Shown here: positions 43,301 through 51,625 of the stretch, piece by piece
Position numbering within the stretch: position 1 is the stretch's first letter
Layout: the number at the start of each line of letters is the position of its first letter
The notes under the pieces: model-generated
Told to the model about the DNA's origin: nothing
What the model saw: the letters and a program-made list of their open reading frames with translations, nothing else
The model's database searches: none
Made by a program: the position numbers and the translations under genes
Assembly: GCF_005153485.1 (NCBI RefSeq)
Contig: NZ_CP039740.1
Span: 926,001-990,000, forward strand
Direction: 5' to 3'
Source: Pseudolabrys sp. FHR47
GTDB lineage: Bacteria > Pseudomonadota > Alphaproteobacteria > Rhizobiales > Xanthobacteraceae
Length of the DNA: 64,000 nt

Positions 43301-45907
43301 GTGCCTTTGGACGAACAAGACCTTGCGAAGGGTAGCGACGCGCTGCACAGGCCGCATCCGGCGCGGCTGATGCTGGCACGCGCGGTGCAGCGGGCTCGCG
43401 GTAGCCTGTTGTGGGAGCGGCTGTGGCCGGCGCTGGCGGCGCTGGCGACGGCGCTCGGTCTGTTCCTGGCCCTTTCCTGGGCCGGCCTGTGGCTGGCGCT
43501 GCCGCCGCTCGGCCGCATTATCGGCCTTGTCATCTTCGCTTTGGTGTTCATCGTCGCCGCGCTTCCGATGCTGCGCCTGCGCGTACCGAGCGATCGCGAC
43601 GGTCTGCGCAGGCTCGACGCGGGCAGCGGCGCGGCGCATCGTCCGGCAACCTCCATCGCCGACCAGATTTCCGCCAACCGCAACGATCCCGTCGCGCAGG
43701 CGCTGTGGCAGGCGCATATCGAACGCGCGCTGATGTCGGCCAAGTCGCTGAAGGCCGGCTGGCCGCGGCCGAAGCTGTCGCTGCACGACCCGATGGCGCT
43801 GCGCGCGCTCGTGATGCTGCTGGTCGCCGCGACCTTCGTCTCCGCCGGCAGCGAGCGCTGGAGGCGCGTCGGCGCGGCCTTCGACTGGAAGGGCATCGTC
43901 GCGCCGGCGAATTTCCGTATCGATGCCTGGGTCACGCCGCCGAATTACACCGGTCGCCCGCCGGTGATGCTGCCGGGCGTGCGGCCGGGCGACGCCAACC
44001 CGCCGGTCGATCTCGCCGGCGCGCCGATCTCGGTGCCCACCGGCAGTCTTCTGGTGGTGCGCTCCACCGGCAGCGTGTCGTTCGAAATCGAACGCGCCGG
44101 CGGCATCGAGGACGTGCCGCTCGAACCGAACACCGCGCTGCCCGCCGGTACCGAAGAGCGCCGCTTCGCCATCAAGACGGACGGCAAGGTGACCTTGCGC
44201 GGTGCCGCCTCGGCCAATCCGGTGTGGAGCTTTGCCGCCATTCCGGATCGCGCGCCGAATGTGCAGTTGATCAAGGATCCGGAGCGGCAGGCGCGCGGCG
44301 CGCTGCGGCTCGATTACAAAATGGAAGACGATTACGGCATCGTCGAAGGCAAGGCGATCTTTGCACTCAAGGACGACAAGGCCGCGGCCGGCGACAAGGC
44401 CGAAGCCAAATCGGAAACCAAGCGCCGCCCGCTGTTCGATGCGCCGCAATTCGCGCTGACTCTGCCGCAGGCGCGCACCCGCGCCGGCGTCGCGCAGACC
44501 ACGCAGGACCTTACCGAGAACCCATGGGCCGGCAGCGTTGTGACGGTGACCCTCACCGCGCGCGACGAAGCCGGCAATGTCGGCGAGAGCGAGCCGCACG
44601 AACTCACGCTGCCGCAACGCATCTTCGTCAAGCCTCTGGCGCGCGCGCTCGTCGAACAGCGCCGCATCCTTGCGCTCGACGCCAACGAAAAGCCGATTGT
44701 GCTGGAAGCGCTCGATGCGCTGGCCATCGCGCCGGAGCGCTTCACGCCGGAAGCCGGCATCTATCTCGGCCTGCGCTCTGTCTTCTTCGACCTGCGCAAC
44801 GCGAAATCGGATGACCAACTGCGCGATGTCGTCGCCCGGCTTTGGCAGATGGCGCTGCAAATCGAGGACGGCAATGTCAGCCAGGCCGAGCAGGCCTTGC
44901 GGCAGGCGCAGGACGCGCTGCGCGAGGCGCTCGAACGCGGCGCCAGCGACGAAGAACTCAAGAAGCTGATGGATAATCTGCGCGCCGCGATGGACAAGTT
45001 CCTGCAGGCACTCGCCGAGGAGATGCGCAAGAATCCGCAGCAGTTGTCGCGTCCGCTCGACCGCAATACGCGCACGCTGAGCCAGCAGGATCTCAAGAGC
45101 CTGATGGACCGCATGGAGCAGATGGCGCGGCAGGGCAATCGCGATGCCGCCCGCGCGCTGCTCGATCAATTGCAGCAGATGATGGAAAATCTGCAGATGG
45201 CCCGCCCCGGTGCCGATCAGGATCAGGGCGACCAGGACATGAACTCGGCGCTCGACGAATTGAGCGACATGATCCGCAAGCAACAGCAGTTGCGGGACCG
45301 CACCTTCAAGGAAGGCCAGAATCAAAGGCGTCCGCAGCGCGGCCAGCAGGGTCAGCAGGACAAGCAAATGGGCGATCTGCGGCAGGACCAGCAGGCCCTC
45401 AAGGATCGTCTCAACAAGCTGCTCGAGCAACTGCGCCAGCGCGGGATGGGCCAGCAACAGGGGCAGAAGGGTGAGGGCCAGGAGCCGGGCGATCAGGACG
45501 GCCCAGGTCAACAGCTCGGCGATGCCGGCGAAGCCATGGGCGAGGCCGAAGGCAATCTTGGCGAGGGCGACGCCGATGGCGCCGTCGACAGCCAGGGCCG
45601 TGCGTTGGAAGCGATGCGGAAGGGCGCGCAAGGTCTGGCGCAGCAGATGCAGGAAGGGCAGGGCCAGGCCGGTCCGGGCCCGAACGGTCAGCCCGGTCGT
45701 GGCCGGCAGCGCGCCGACCAGAACACTGATCCGCTTGGCCGCCCGCTGCGCGGCCGCGACTACGACGACACCACCGTGAAGGTGCCGGGCGAGATCGAAG
45801 CGCAGCGCGCGCGCCGCATTCTCGAGGAATTGCGCAAGCGCTTCGGCGAAAGCTTCCGCCCGCAGCTCGAGCTCGATTACATCGAGCGCCTGCTCAAGGA
45901 TTTCTGA
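43301..45907 (+). CDS. TIGR02302-family membrane protein
   Basis: 868 aa from a GTG start. Two hydrophobic helices near the N-terminus (about 40-90) and a third near 160-185 precede a large region; residues about 520-760 are extremely rich in Gln, Glu, Met and Leu (ALRQAQDALREALERGASDE, DLKSLMDRMEQMARQGN), predicting long coiled coils, followed by a Gly/Gln-rich disordered stretch. This is the alphaproteobacteria-specific TIGR02302 (DUF4175) family, whose function is unknown. It follows lysA, the usual position in this order. It may be an envelope structural protein. Confidence 0.85.
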   Translation: MPLDEQDLAKGSDALHRPHPARLMLARAVQRARGSLLWERLWPALAALATALGLFLALSWAGLWLALPPLGRIIGLVIFALVFIVAALPMLRLRVPSDRDGLRRLDAGSGAAHRPATSIADQISANRNDPVAQALWQAHIERALMSAKSLKAGWPRPKLSLHDPMALRALVMLLVAATFVSAGSERWRRVGAAFDWKGIVAPANFRIDAWVTPPNYTGRPPVMLPGVRPGDANPPVDLAGAPISVPTGSLLVVRSTGSVSFEIERAGGIEDVPLEPNTALPAGTEERRFAIKTDGKVTLRGAASANPVWSFAAIPDRAPNVQLIKDPERQARGALRLDYKMEDDYGIVEGKAIFALKDDKAAAGDKAEAKSETKRRPLFDAPQFALTLPQARTRAGVAQTTQDLTENPWAGSVVTVTLTARDEAGNVGESEPHELTLPQRIFVKPLARALVEQRRILALDANEKPIVLEALDALAIAPERFTPEAGIYLGLRSVFFDLRNAKSDDQLRDVVARLWQMALQIEDGNVSQAEQALRQAQDALREALERGASDEELKKLMDNLRAAMDKFLQALAEEMRKNPQQLSRPLDRNTRTLSQQDLKSLMDRMEQMARQGNRDAARALLDQLQQMMENLQMARPGADQDQGDQDMNSALDELSDMIRKQQQLRDRTFKEGQNQRRPQRGQQGQQDKQMGDLRQDQQALKDRLNKLLEQLRQRGMGQQQGQKGEGQEPGDQDGPGQQLGDAGEAMGEAEGNLGEGDADGAVDSQGRALEAMRKGAQGLAQQMQEGQGQAGPGPNGQPGRGRQRADQNTDPLGRPLRGRDYDDTTVKVPGEIEAQRARRILEELRKRFGESFRPQLELDYIERLLKDF

Positions 45908-45916
45908 CGAGGCTTC

Positions 45917-46031
45917 GTAGCCCGGATGAGCCAACGGGCCGGCGCGAAGCGCCGCCCGTTGACAGGCTCCGCGAAATCCGGGGCCAGCCTAACTATCGTT
46001 CCCGGGTTTCGCTTCGCTTCACCCGGGCTAC
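45917..46031. repeat. REP-like repeat with GTAGCCCGG termini
   Basis: GTAGCCCGG (45917-45925) is mirrored by CCGGGCTAC (46023-46031). Inside lie a GC hairpin around 45936-45960 (GGGCCGGCGC/GCGCCGCCC-like) and GAAATCCGGGG. This layout matches a repeat common between genes in Bradyrhizobium-like genomes. It directly precedes structured RNA copy B, as copy 1 of the other REP precedes copy A. Confidence 0.65.
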
Positions 46032-46047
46032 AAGCGGTCACGTTTTC

Positions 46048-46477
46048 AGAAAATAATCCTTGATTATTATTCCTAGGATATTATAGGCTCATTTCGTCCT
46101 GTTCCAGCCGGGGGCGCTGTCATGAGGCGTCGTTTCAGTGGGAGCAGGGTGCGGTGCCCGCGGGCTTGGGACATACGCATCCCAGGCGCTCGGGCGGCGA
46201 CGGGGCTCCGCCCGGAGGCACTATGACCTCCTGCAAGGAGCTTGCTGATGGTGAGCGCTACCCGCCCACAAGGCGGATCAGCCGCCAGAAGCGCGGCCCG
46301 TCGCCGTAACGACACCGCGATGGAGCGCCGCGGGGCGCATGTGTCCTCCGATGAGGGCACAGCGCACCGCAAGGTGCGAAACGACAATGGGCGCCTCGCG
46401 GCGCTCCATCCCCTCGGCGTGTCCGAGGGGAACGGAAGGGGAGGCAGGCCGCCCCGGGCCTTTAAAAACAGGGGCGA
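46048..46477 (+). ncRNA. Structured RNA element, copy B (two-copy, covarying)
   Basis: 430 nt, homologous along its length to 695-1122. Helices that changed in step with copy A are 46165-46171/46180-46186, 46214-46218/46227-46231, 46262-46266/46272-46276, 46300-46303/46310-46313, 46340-46346/46355-46361 and 46410-46417/46423-46430. The 14-bp helix 46319-46332/46397-46410 is identical in both copies. G-U pairs at 46166/46185 and 46344/46357 fit transcription from the plus strand. Downstream lies the convergent zinc-ribbon gene; no transposase or nuclease gene is adjacent. No conserved ORF. Confidence 0.8.
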
Positions 46478-46516
46478 TAGCGCGCGTCTCGGCGCGGACT
46501 TCTCACAATGATGGAT

Positions 46517-47497
46517 TTATTTCGTGCCGCCGGCAGCATCTTGCGCCGTGAAGAAGCGCACCAGGACATCGGCGGCGTTGGCCGGCGGCGCGGCCAACCG
46601 ACTGGTGAAGGGCACGCTGTCGCCGGGGCCGAGCAGCGTACGTGGCGGCTGCATCGTCCAGGTGTAGACTTCCTGCCCGGTCGCGGTGCGCGCGGCAAAG
46701 CGCAGCCGGGGCACGTCGACGGCCTTGCGCGACGAGTTCACGATGCGGCCTTCGATGATCAGGATCGAGACGCCGTCCTGCGTCTCTTTCGAGATCGCGA
46801 TGCCTTCGAATTCGAGATTGCGCAGGTTGACGGGCAGCCCGATCGCCGCGAACAGCGATGCAGTCTGCGGCAGATAGCGCACGACCTCGCTGCGGCCGGC
46901 AATCAGAGCGATGTTGAAAGCAAACAGCACCAGAACGATGATGACCCAGCGCGACTTGCGGCCGTCCTTCTTGAGCTTGGCTTTCAGCCGGGCGCGGCGC
47001 GCGGTGAAGCTGGCGCCGTCTTCGGCGTCGTGCGGTGCCGGGCCGCTGAAAAACGCATTGCCGCCATCGTCGTAAGTCTCGTCCTGACGGGGCGCGAGCG
47101 GCGGCGCATCGGTGACGTCGATGGTGTCGCTGGCCTCGGCTCGCGCGGAGAAGGGCGCGTCCGGGCTGTAGTCGAAAGCCGGCTCCGGGGCTGCGGGTTC
47201 GGCCGGCGGCGGCTCCGCGAAAGGCGATTCAGCGCGCGGCAGCCCGGCGGGCGAAGCCGGAGGCGTATTGACGGTTTCCTCGAAGGTCGGCGGCGGGGGC
47301 GTTTTGGTTTCCTGGGCCTCGGCTTCGGCGATGACGCTATCGACGAAGGCGGAGACACTCGGCGGGTCAGCTGGCCGGGTCGGGCTGGCGAACCAGGTCG
47401 CCTTGCAACGCGCGCAGCGAACCGCGCGCCCGGACGGGCCCACCGTGGCCGGGTCGATCATGTAGGACGTTGCGCAGGTCGGACAGACAATCAACAT
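46517..47497 (-). CDS. MJ0042-type zinc-ribbon membrane protein
   Basis: 326 aa. The N-terminal zinc ribbon MLIVCPTCATSYMIDP with CARCKATWF (two CxxC pairs) is the MJ0042 domain. A long acidic Pro/Ala/Glu-rich linker follows, then a basic segment (RRARLKAKLKKDGRKSRW) and a transmembrane helix (VIIVLVLFAFNIALIAG), and a C-terminal beta domain (DGVSILIIEGRIVNSSRKAV) of the DUF3426 type. Function unknown. It is divergent from ftsE, an arrangement I associate with Rhizobiales. Confidence 0.85.
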   Translation of the reverse strand: MLIVCPTCATSYMIDPATVGPSGRAVRCARCKATWFASPTRPADPPSVSAFVDSVIAEAEAQETKTPPPPTFEETVNTPPASPAGLPRAESPFAEPPPAEPAAPEPAFDYSPDAPFSARAEASDTIDVTDAPPLAPRQDETYDDGGNAFFSGPAPHDAEDGASFTARRARLKAKLKKDGRKSRWVIIVLVLFAFNIALIAGRSEVVRYLPQTASLFAAIGLPVNLRNLEFEGIAISKETQDGVSILIIEGRIVNSSRKAVDVPRLRFAARTATGQEVYTWTMQPPRTLLGPGDSVPFTSRLAAPPANAADVLVRFFTAQDAAGGTK

Positions 47498-47747
47498 TGG
47501 TTCTGCGGCGTTTCTTGCGGTTCCGACCCTAGCAGCCGACCGTTAATGGACCGGAAACCATGCCCTGCCGCGGGGCATGGCCTTCGGAGCCGCGAGACGC
47601 CCGGGTACAGCCTATGGCGGCGCGCTGATTCTCCTGTAAAACGTGAGAATTATCGGGACGTGACCGGCCTTTGGGGGCTTCAAGGCCGGGCGCATGGTTT
47701 TCGGGCCGGAATCAAAAGGCTCGCGACAAGAAGAAGCGGAGGCCGGC

Positions 47748-48407
47748 GTGGTCCGATTCGAAAATGTAGGATTGCGCTATGGGCTCGGGCCCGAGGTGCT
47801 GCGCGACCTCACCTTCCGCATCGAGCCGCATTCCTTCCAGTTCCTGACCGGGCCCTCGGGGGCCGGCAAGACCTCGCTCCTGAAGCTGCTGTTCCTGTCG
47901 CTGCGGCCGACGCGTGGCCTGATCACGCAGTTCGGCCACGATGTCGCGACACTATCCAAGGATGCGGTGGCGACCTTGCGCCGGCGCATCGGCATCGTGT
48001 TCCAGGACTTTCGGCTGCTCGATCACATGACGACTTACGAGAATGTGGCGCTGCCGCTGCGCGTGATGGGGCGCCCGGAGGAGAGCTACCGCGACGAGGT
48101 GATCGAACTCCTGAACTGGGTTGACCTCGGCGACCGCATGTGGGCGCTGCCGCCGGTCCTGTCCGGCGGCGAGAAGCAGCGCGCCGCCATCGCCCGCGCG
48201 GTGATCGCGCGGCCGCAACTGCTGCTCGCCGACGAGCCGACCGGCAATGTCGATCCGCCACTGGCGCAGCGTTTGCTGCGGCTGTTCATCGAGCTCAACA
48301 AATCGGGCACGTCGGTCGTCATCGCGACGCACGACATCGCGCTGATGGATCAATACGACGCCCGCCGCCTCGTGCTGCACGACGGCCGGCTGCATATTTA
48401 CGACTGA
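47748..48407 (+). CDS. ftsE: Cell division ATP-binding protein FtsE
   Basis: 219 aa from a GTG start preceded by CGGAGG; the frame is open another 54 nt upstream, but VRFENVGLRYG is the usual FtsE beginning. ABC ATPase motifs: Walker A LTGPSGAGKTS, Q-loop GIVFQDFRLL, signature LSGGEKQRAAIARA, Walker B LLLADEPTGNVD and H-loop VIATHD. FtsEX links the divisome to periplasmic murein hydrolases. The M23 peptidase at 63.6 kb could be a client, but this is a guess. Confidence 0.95.
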   Translation: MVRFENVGLRYGLGPEVLRDLTFRIEPHSFQFLTGPSGAGKTSLLKLLFLSLRPTRGLITQFGHDVATLSKDAVATLRRRIGIVFQDFRLLDHMTTYENVALPLRVMGRPEESYRDEVIELLNWVDLGDRMWALPPVLSGGEKQRAAIARAVIARPQLLLADEPTGNVDPPLAQRLLRLFIELNKSGTSVVIATHDIALMDQYDARRLVLHDGRLHIYD

Positions 48408-48424
48408 ACGCAACAAGACTGGTC

Positions 48425-49390
48425 ATGGCCGTCACAGACGACACCGATACGGAAACGACCACGCCTCCGCGCTTCGCGGTGCCGGCGCGGCCGCGTTTCG
48501 AGACGCCGGTAGTGCCGCGCAATTCGATCGCCGGCCGCGCGCTAATCGCGGTCGTCGCCATCATGACGTTCCTGGCGTCGTTGACCACTGGCGCCGTCAT
48601 CCTGGTCGGACAGGCGGCGGGTGAATGGCAGGCCGATGTGGCGCGTGAAGTCACCATCCAGGTTGTGCCGGCGCCCGGCCGCGATACCGATGCGACGGTG
48701 ACGAAGGCCGCGGCGATCGCGCGCGCCTTCCCCGGCGTCGGCGACGTGCGCGTGTTCTCGAAGGAGGAGTCTTCGAAGCTGCTCGAGCCGTGGCTTGGCA
48801 GCGGGCTCTCCCTCGGCGACCTGCCGGTGCCGCGGCTCATCGTGGTGCGGCTCGCCTCGGGCGAAACCGTCGACATGGCGCGGCTCAACCGTCTGCTGAT
48901 CGATCAGGCGCCGGGCGCGACGCTCGACGATCATCGCGGCTGGATCGAACGCATGCGCGCGATGGCGGGCTCTGTCGTTGCCGGCGGCATCGTCATCCTC
49001 GTCCTGATGCTGGCGGCCACCGTGCTGTCCGTGACCTTTGCGACGCGCGGCGCGATGGCGACGAACCGCAACGTCATCGAGGTGCTGCATCTGGTCGGCG
49101 CCAAGAACAACTTCATCGCTGGCAACTTCCAGCGCCACTTCCTCGTCATGGGCCTGCAAGGCGGCCTCATTGGCGGCGGCGCGGCAGTGCTGCTGTTCGC
49201 GCTCGCCGCGTTGATCGGCCACTTCACCGCCGGCACCGCGGGCGGCGATCAGAGCGCGGCACTGTTCGGCTCGTTTTCACTGGGATTTCTCGGCTATCTC
49301 GCCGTGCTCGCCCAGATCGTGCTCAGCGCTGTCGTTACCGCGCTGACATCGCGGCACACCGTCAACCGCACCCTGGAGGCGATCGACTAG
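48425..49390 (+). CDS. ftsX: Cell division membrane protein FtsX
   Basis: 321 aa. A proline-rich cytosolic N-terminus, a first helix (AVVAIMTFLASLTTGAVILV), a periplasmic domain (REVTIQVVPAPGRDTDATV to RLNRLLIDQAPGATL) and three C-terminal helices of an ABC permease with NRNVIEVLHLVGAKNNFIAG, the segment that contacts FtsE. It lies 17 nt after ftsE. Confidence 0.94.
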   Translation: MAVTDDTDTETTTPPRFAVPARPRFETPVVPRNSIAGRALIAVVAIMTFLASLTTGAVILVGQAAGEWQADVAREVTIQVVPAPGRDTDATVTKAAAIARAFPGVGDVRVFSKEESSKLLEPWLGSGLSLGDLPVPRLIVVRLASGETVDMARLNRLLIDQAPGATLDDHRGWIERMRAMAGSVVAGGIVILVLMLAATVLSVTFATRGAMATNRNVIEVLHLVGAKNNFIAGNFQRHFLVMGLQGGLIGGGAAVLLFALAALIGHFTAGTAGGDQSAALFGSFSLGFLGYLAVLAQIVLSAVVTALTSRHTVNRTLEAID

Positions 49391-49480
49391 ATTTCAGGGG
49401 AATTCGCGCCGGTTTTGCGCGTAGATCGCGGCACGCCATAGTGCTATGCCGTCCCCGACTTGAATGGACTTCGAGACGCA

Positions 49481-50092
49481 ATGTTCGCTGGCTTTGTCCG
49501 CTGGATTGGCTTTCTGACCGTCACCGTCGCGATCGTCGGCGCACTGGTGCTGACCGCCGGATTCTTCTGGTTTGCCGCCCAGATCGCGGACAGCGAAGTG
49601 CCCCTGAGCCGCAAGGCGGACGGCATCGTCGCCCTGACCGGCGCCGCCGCCCGTATCCCGGACGCGATCGAGCTTCTGGCCTCCGAACGCGGCAAGCGCC
49701 TGCTCATCACCGGCGTTCACCGTGCCACCTCGGCGAGCGAGATCGCGCGCCTGACGCCGCTCTACTCCAAATATTTCGACTGCTGCATCGACCTCGATCG
49801 CTCGGCTCTCAACACCTTCGGCAATGCGCTGGAGACCAAACGCTGGACGCGCGAGCACAATTTCATGTCGCTGATCGTCGTGACCTCGAATTGGCACATG
49901 CCGCGCGCCCTGGCCGAGATCGCGCATCAGTTGCCCGACGTGAAGCTGGTCCCCTATCCGGTCATATCGGAAAAGGTGCGTACCGAGCCGTGGTGGGAAA
50001 GCATCAGCACCACGCGCTTCCTTGTCGCCGAATATCTCAAATATCTGTTCGCGCTCGTGCGCATGGGCCTCGACCCCGATCCCAATACTTAA
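49481..50092 (+). CDS. YdcF/ElyC/SanA-family (DUF218) envelope protein
   Basis: 203 aa with one N-terminal helix (FLTVTVAIVGALVLTAGFFW) and a DUF218 domain: ADGIVALTGAAARIPDAIEL, RGKRLLITGVHRATSASEIA, DLDRSALNTFGNALE and VVTSNWHMPRALAEI. ElyC and SanA act in envelope integrity and vancomycin tolerance in E. coli. A TTG start at 49460 is also possible. Placed 90 nt after ftsX and 13 nt before plsC. Confidence 0.88.
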   Translation: MFAGFVRWIGFLTVTVAIVGALVLTAGFFWFAAQIADSEVPLSRKADGIVALTGAAARIPDAIELLASERGKRLLITGVHRATSASEIARLTPLYSKYFDCCIDLDRSALNTFGNALETKRWTREHNFMSLIVVTSNWHMPRALAEIAHQLPDVKLVPYPVISEKVRTEPWWESISTTRFLVAEYLKYLFALVRMGLDPDPNT

Positions 50093-50105
50093 GGACCTCT
50101 GGCCC

Positions 50106-50840
50106 GTGCTGATCATCCGCTCCGTTCTCTTTAACATCGCGTTCTACTTGAACACGGCGATTTTGCTTGTCGTTGCATTGCCGACATTCCTGATGCCTTA
50201 TTGGGGCATCGTCGAAATCGCCCGCCTCTGGGGCCGGATCAACCTCTGGCTGCTGCGGGTGATCGCCGGCGTGAAGATTGAGGTGCGCGGGCGTGAAAAA
50301 ATCGTGCAGGGCCCGCTGCTCGTCGCCTCCAAGCATCAGTCGGCATGGGAGACGTTCTCGCTGGTGACGCTGTTTCCCAATCCGGTCTTCATCCTCAAGC
50401 GCGAGCTGCAGTGGATTCCGCTGTTTGGCTGGTTCACCATCAAGGGCCGCATGGTGCCGGTCGATCGCGGCGGCGGCGCGGCGGCGCTTCGGGCCATGAC
50501 CGCGCGGGCGCGTTACGAACTGATGCAGAGCCGCCAGCTCATCATCTTCCCGGAGGGTACGCGACGCCCCGCCGGCGCGGAGCCGCGCTACAAGTTCGGC
50601 GTGGCGCATCTGTACGCTGGCGCCGGCGTGCCGTGCCAGCCCGTCGCGTTGAACTCGGGCCTGTTCTGGCCGCGTCGCAGCCTGCTTCGCTATCCGGGTA
50701 CGATCGTTGTCGAGTTTCTCGATGTCATCCCGCCGGGCCTGGAGCAAGGCGAATTCTTCGCCCGATTGCAGAACGAGATTGAAACGGCGACGGCGCGGCT
50801 GATCGAAGAAGGCCGCCGCGAATTGCAGAAGGCCAAATAG
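50106..50840 (+). CDS. plsC: 1-acyl-sn-glycerol-3-phosphate acyltransferase
   Basis: 244 aa from a GTG with AAGGA upstream. Two N-terminal hydrophobic segments precede the acyltransferase motifs: VASKHQSAWETFSLV (the HxxxxD box, here with Glu as last residue), IKGRMVPVDRGGG and IIFPEGTRRPAGA. It adds the second acyl chain to lysophosphatidic acid at the inner membrane. The Glu variant of the HxxxxD box also occurs in many proteobacterial PlsC proteins. Confidence 0.9.
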   Translation: MLIIRSVLFNIAFYLNTAILLVVALPTFLMPYWGIVEIARLWGRINLWLLRVIAGVKIEVRGREKIVQGPLLVASKHQSAWETFSLVTLFPNPVFILKRELQWIPLFGWFTIKGRMVPVDRGGGAAALRAMTARARYELMQSRQLIIFPEGTRRPAGAEPRYKFGVAHLYAGAGVPCQPVALNSGLFWPRRSLLRYPGTIVVEFLDVIPPGLEQGEFFARLQNEIETATARLIEEGRRELQKAK

Positions 50841-50844
50841 CTTC

Positions 50845-51393
50845 TCAATTTCCCTTGAGCTGCTGCGCGAGCATGTGCAACGCGTGGTCCCGCACGCCCA
50901 TCGCCTCCAGTTCCTCGACCGTGGCAATGACGTAATCGCGATTGGCGCCGGAGCGGCCGTGGCCTTGCCGGCAGTAATGCAGTTGCTCGGCGGCGGTCAG
51001 ATTGCCGGCATATTGCTCGTGGCCGCGATCGACGATGTAGCACAGCGCGCGCACGCTCTCGCGCGGGTCGTCGTCGAGCCAGACCTGCCGCCAGGCTTCC
51101 AGGTAAACCATCGTGACCTGCTCGCGCTCGCGCAAATAGGCGATGGTCTGCTCGCGCTTGTCGGCGGCGACCCGGTAGGCAATGCCGCGGCAATTGCCGC
51201 CGCGGTCCAGCCCAAGCACCAGGCCCGGCTTTTCCGGCGTACCGCGGTGAACGAAGGAATAGACACAGAGCGCGCGGTGGGCGCCGACGAGGCGGGCCTT
51301 GCGCCGCTCCAGCGCCTCGAAACCGGGGCGCCACATCAGCGAGCCATAGGCGAACACCCAGAGATCGCCGCTATCGTCGGAAGAGGCCGTCAT
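50845..51393 (-). CDS. Gamma-glutamylcyclotransferase, ChaC-like
   Basis: 182 aa. The substrate loop WVFAYGSLMWRPGFE near the N-terminus and the conserved HRALCVYSFVHRGTPEKPGL, GGNCRGIAYRV and VTMVYLEAW segments mark the ChaC family, which splits glutathione into 5-oxoproline and Cys-Gly. The stop codon lies 4 bp from the plsC stop on the opposite strand. The 232-bp gap after its start (51394-51625) shows no recognisable element and should hold its promoter and that of the DUF2125 gene. Confidence 0.9.
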   Translation of the reverse strand: MTASSDDSGDLWVFAYGSLMWRPGFEALERRKARLVGAHRALCVYSFVHRGTPEKPGLVLGLDRGGNCRGIAYRVAADKREQTIAYLREREQVTMVYLEAWRQVWLDDDPRESVRALCYIVDRGHEQYAGNLTAAEQLHYCRQGHGRSGANRDYVIATVEELEAMGVRDHALHMLAQQLKGN

Positions 51394-51625
51394 CTGCCCA
51401 GGAAGTCGGAATGGTCCAAACCGGGCGGGGCGCGTAGCAGTCTACCGGTCCGGGCGCAATGGGGCGCCGGGCATGGGGTAAGACACGAGGTTTACGGTGA
51501 AACTTTCGCCCCGGCGGGGCGTTCGCCCTTGTGTCCGGGGCCGATCCTGCGCACAACGGCGCCATTGCGGCGCGCCGTCGGACGTGGCGCTAAACTGCCG
51601 CAATTGACAGGTTTTTCACCCCGCT

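Noticed and set aside
43208..45934. 908-aa open frame on the minus strand
   Set aside because: It is the antisense shadow of the TIGR02302 gene; the plus-strand protein has recognisable domains and a proper start, and the shadow is low-complexity Leu/Ala/His-rich.
46242..46551. Short frames (89 and 70 aa) inside and after structured RNA copy B
   Set aside because: Same reason as for copy A; the similar N-terminal words (MERRGA) come from the conserved RNA helix, not from coding selection.
46508..48124. 538-aa plus-strand frame before ftsE
   Set aside because: It runs antisense to the zinc-ribbon protein gene and out of frame through ftsE; no domain is visible.
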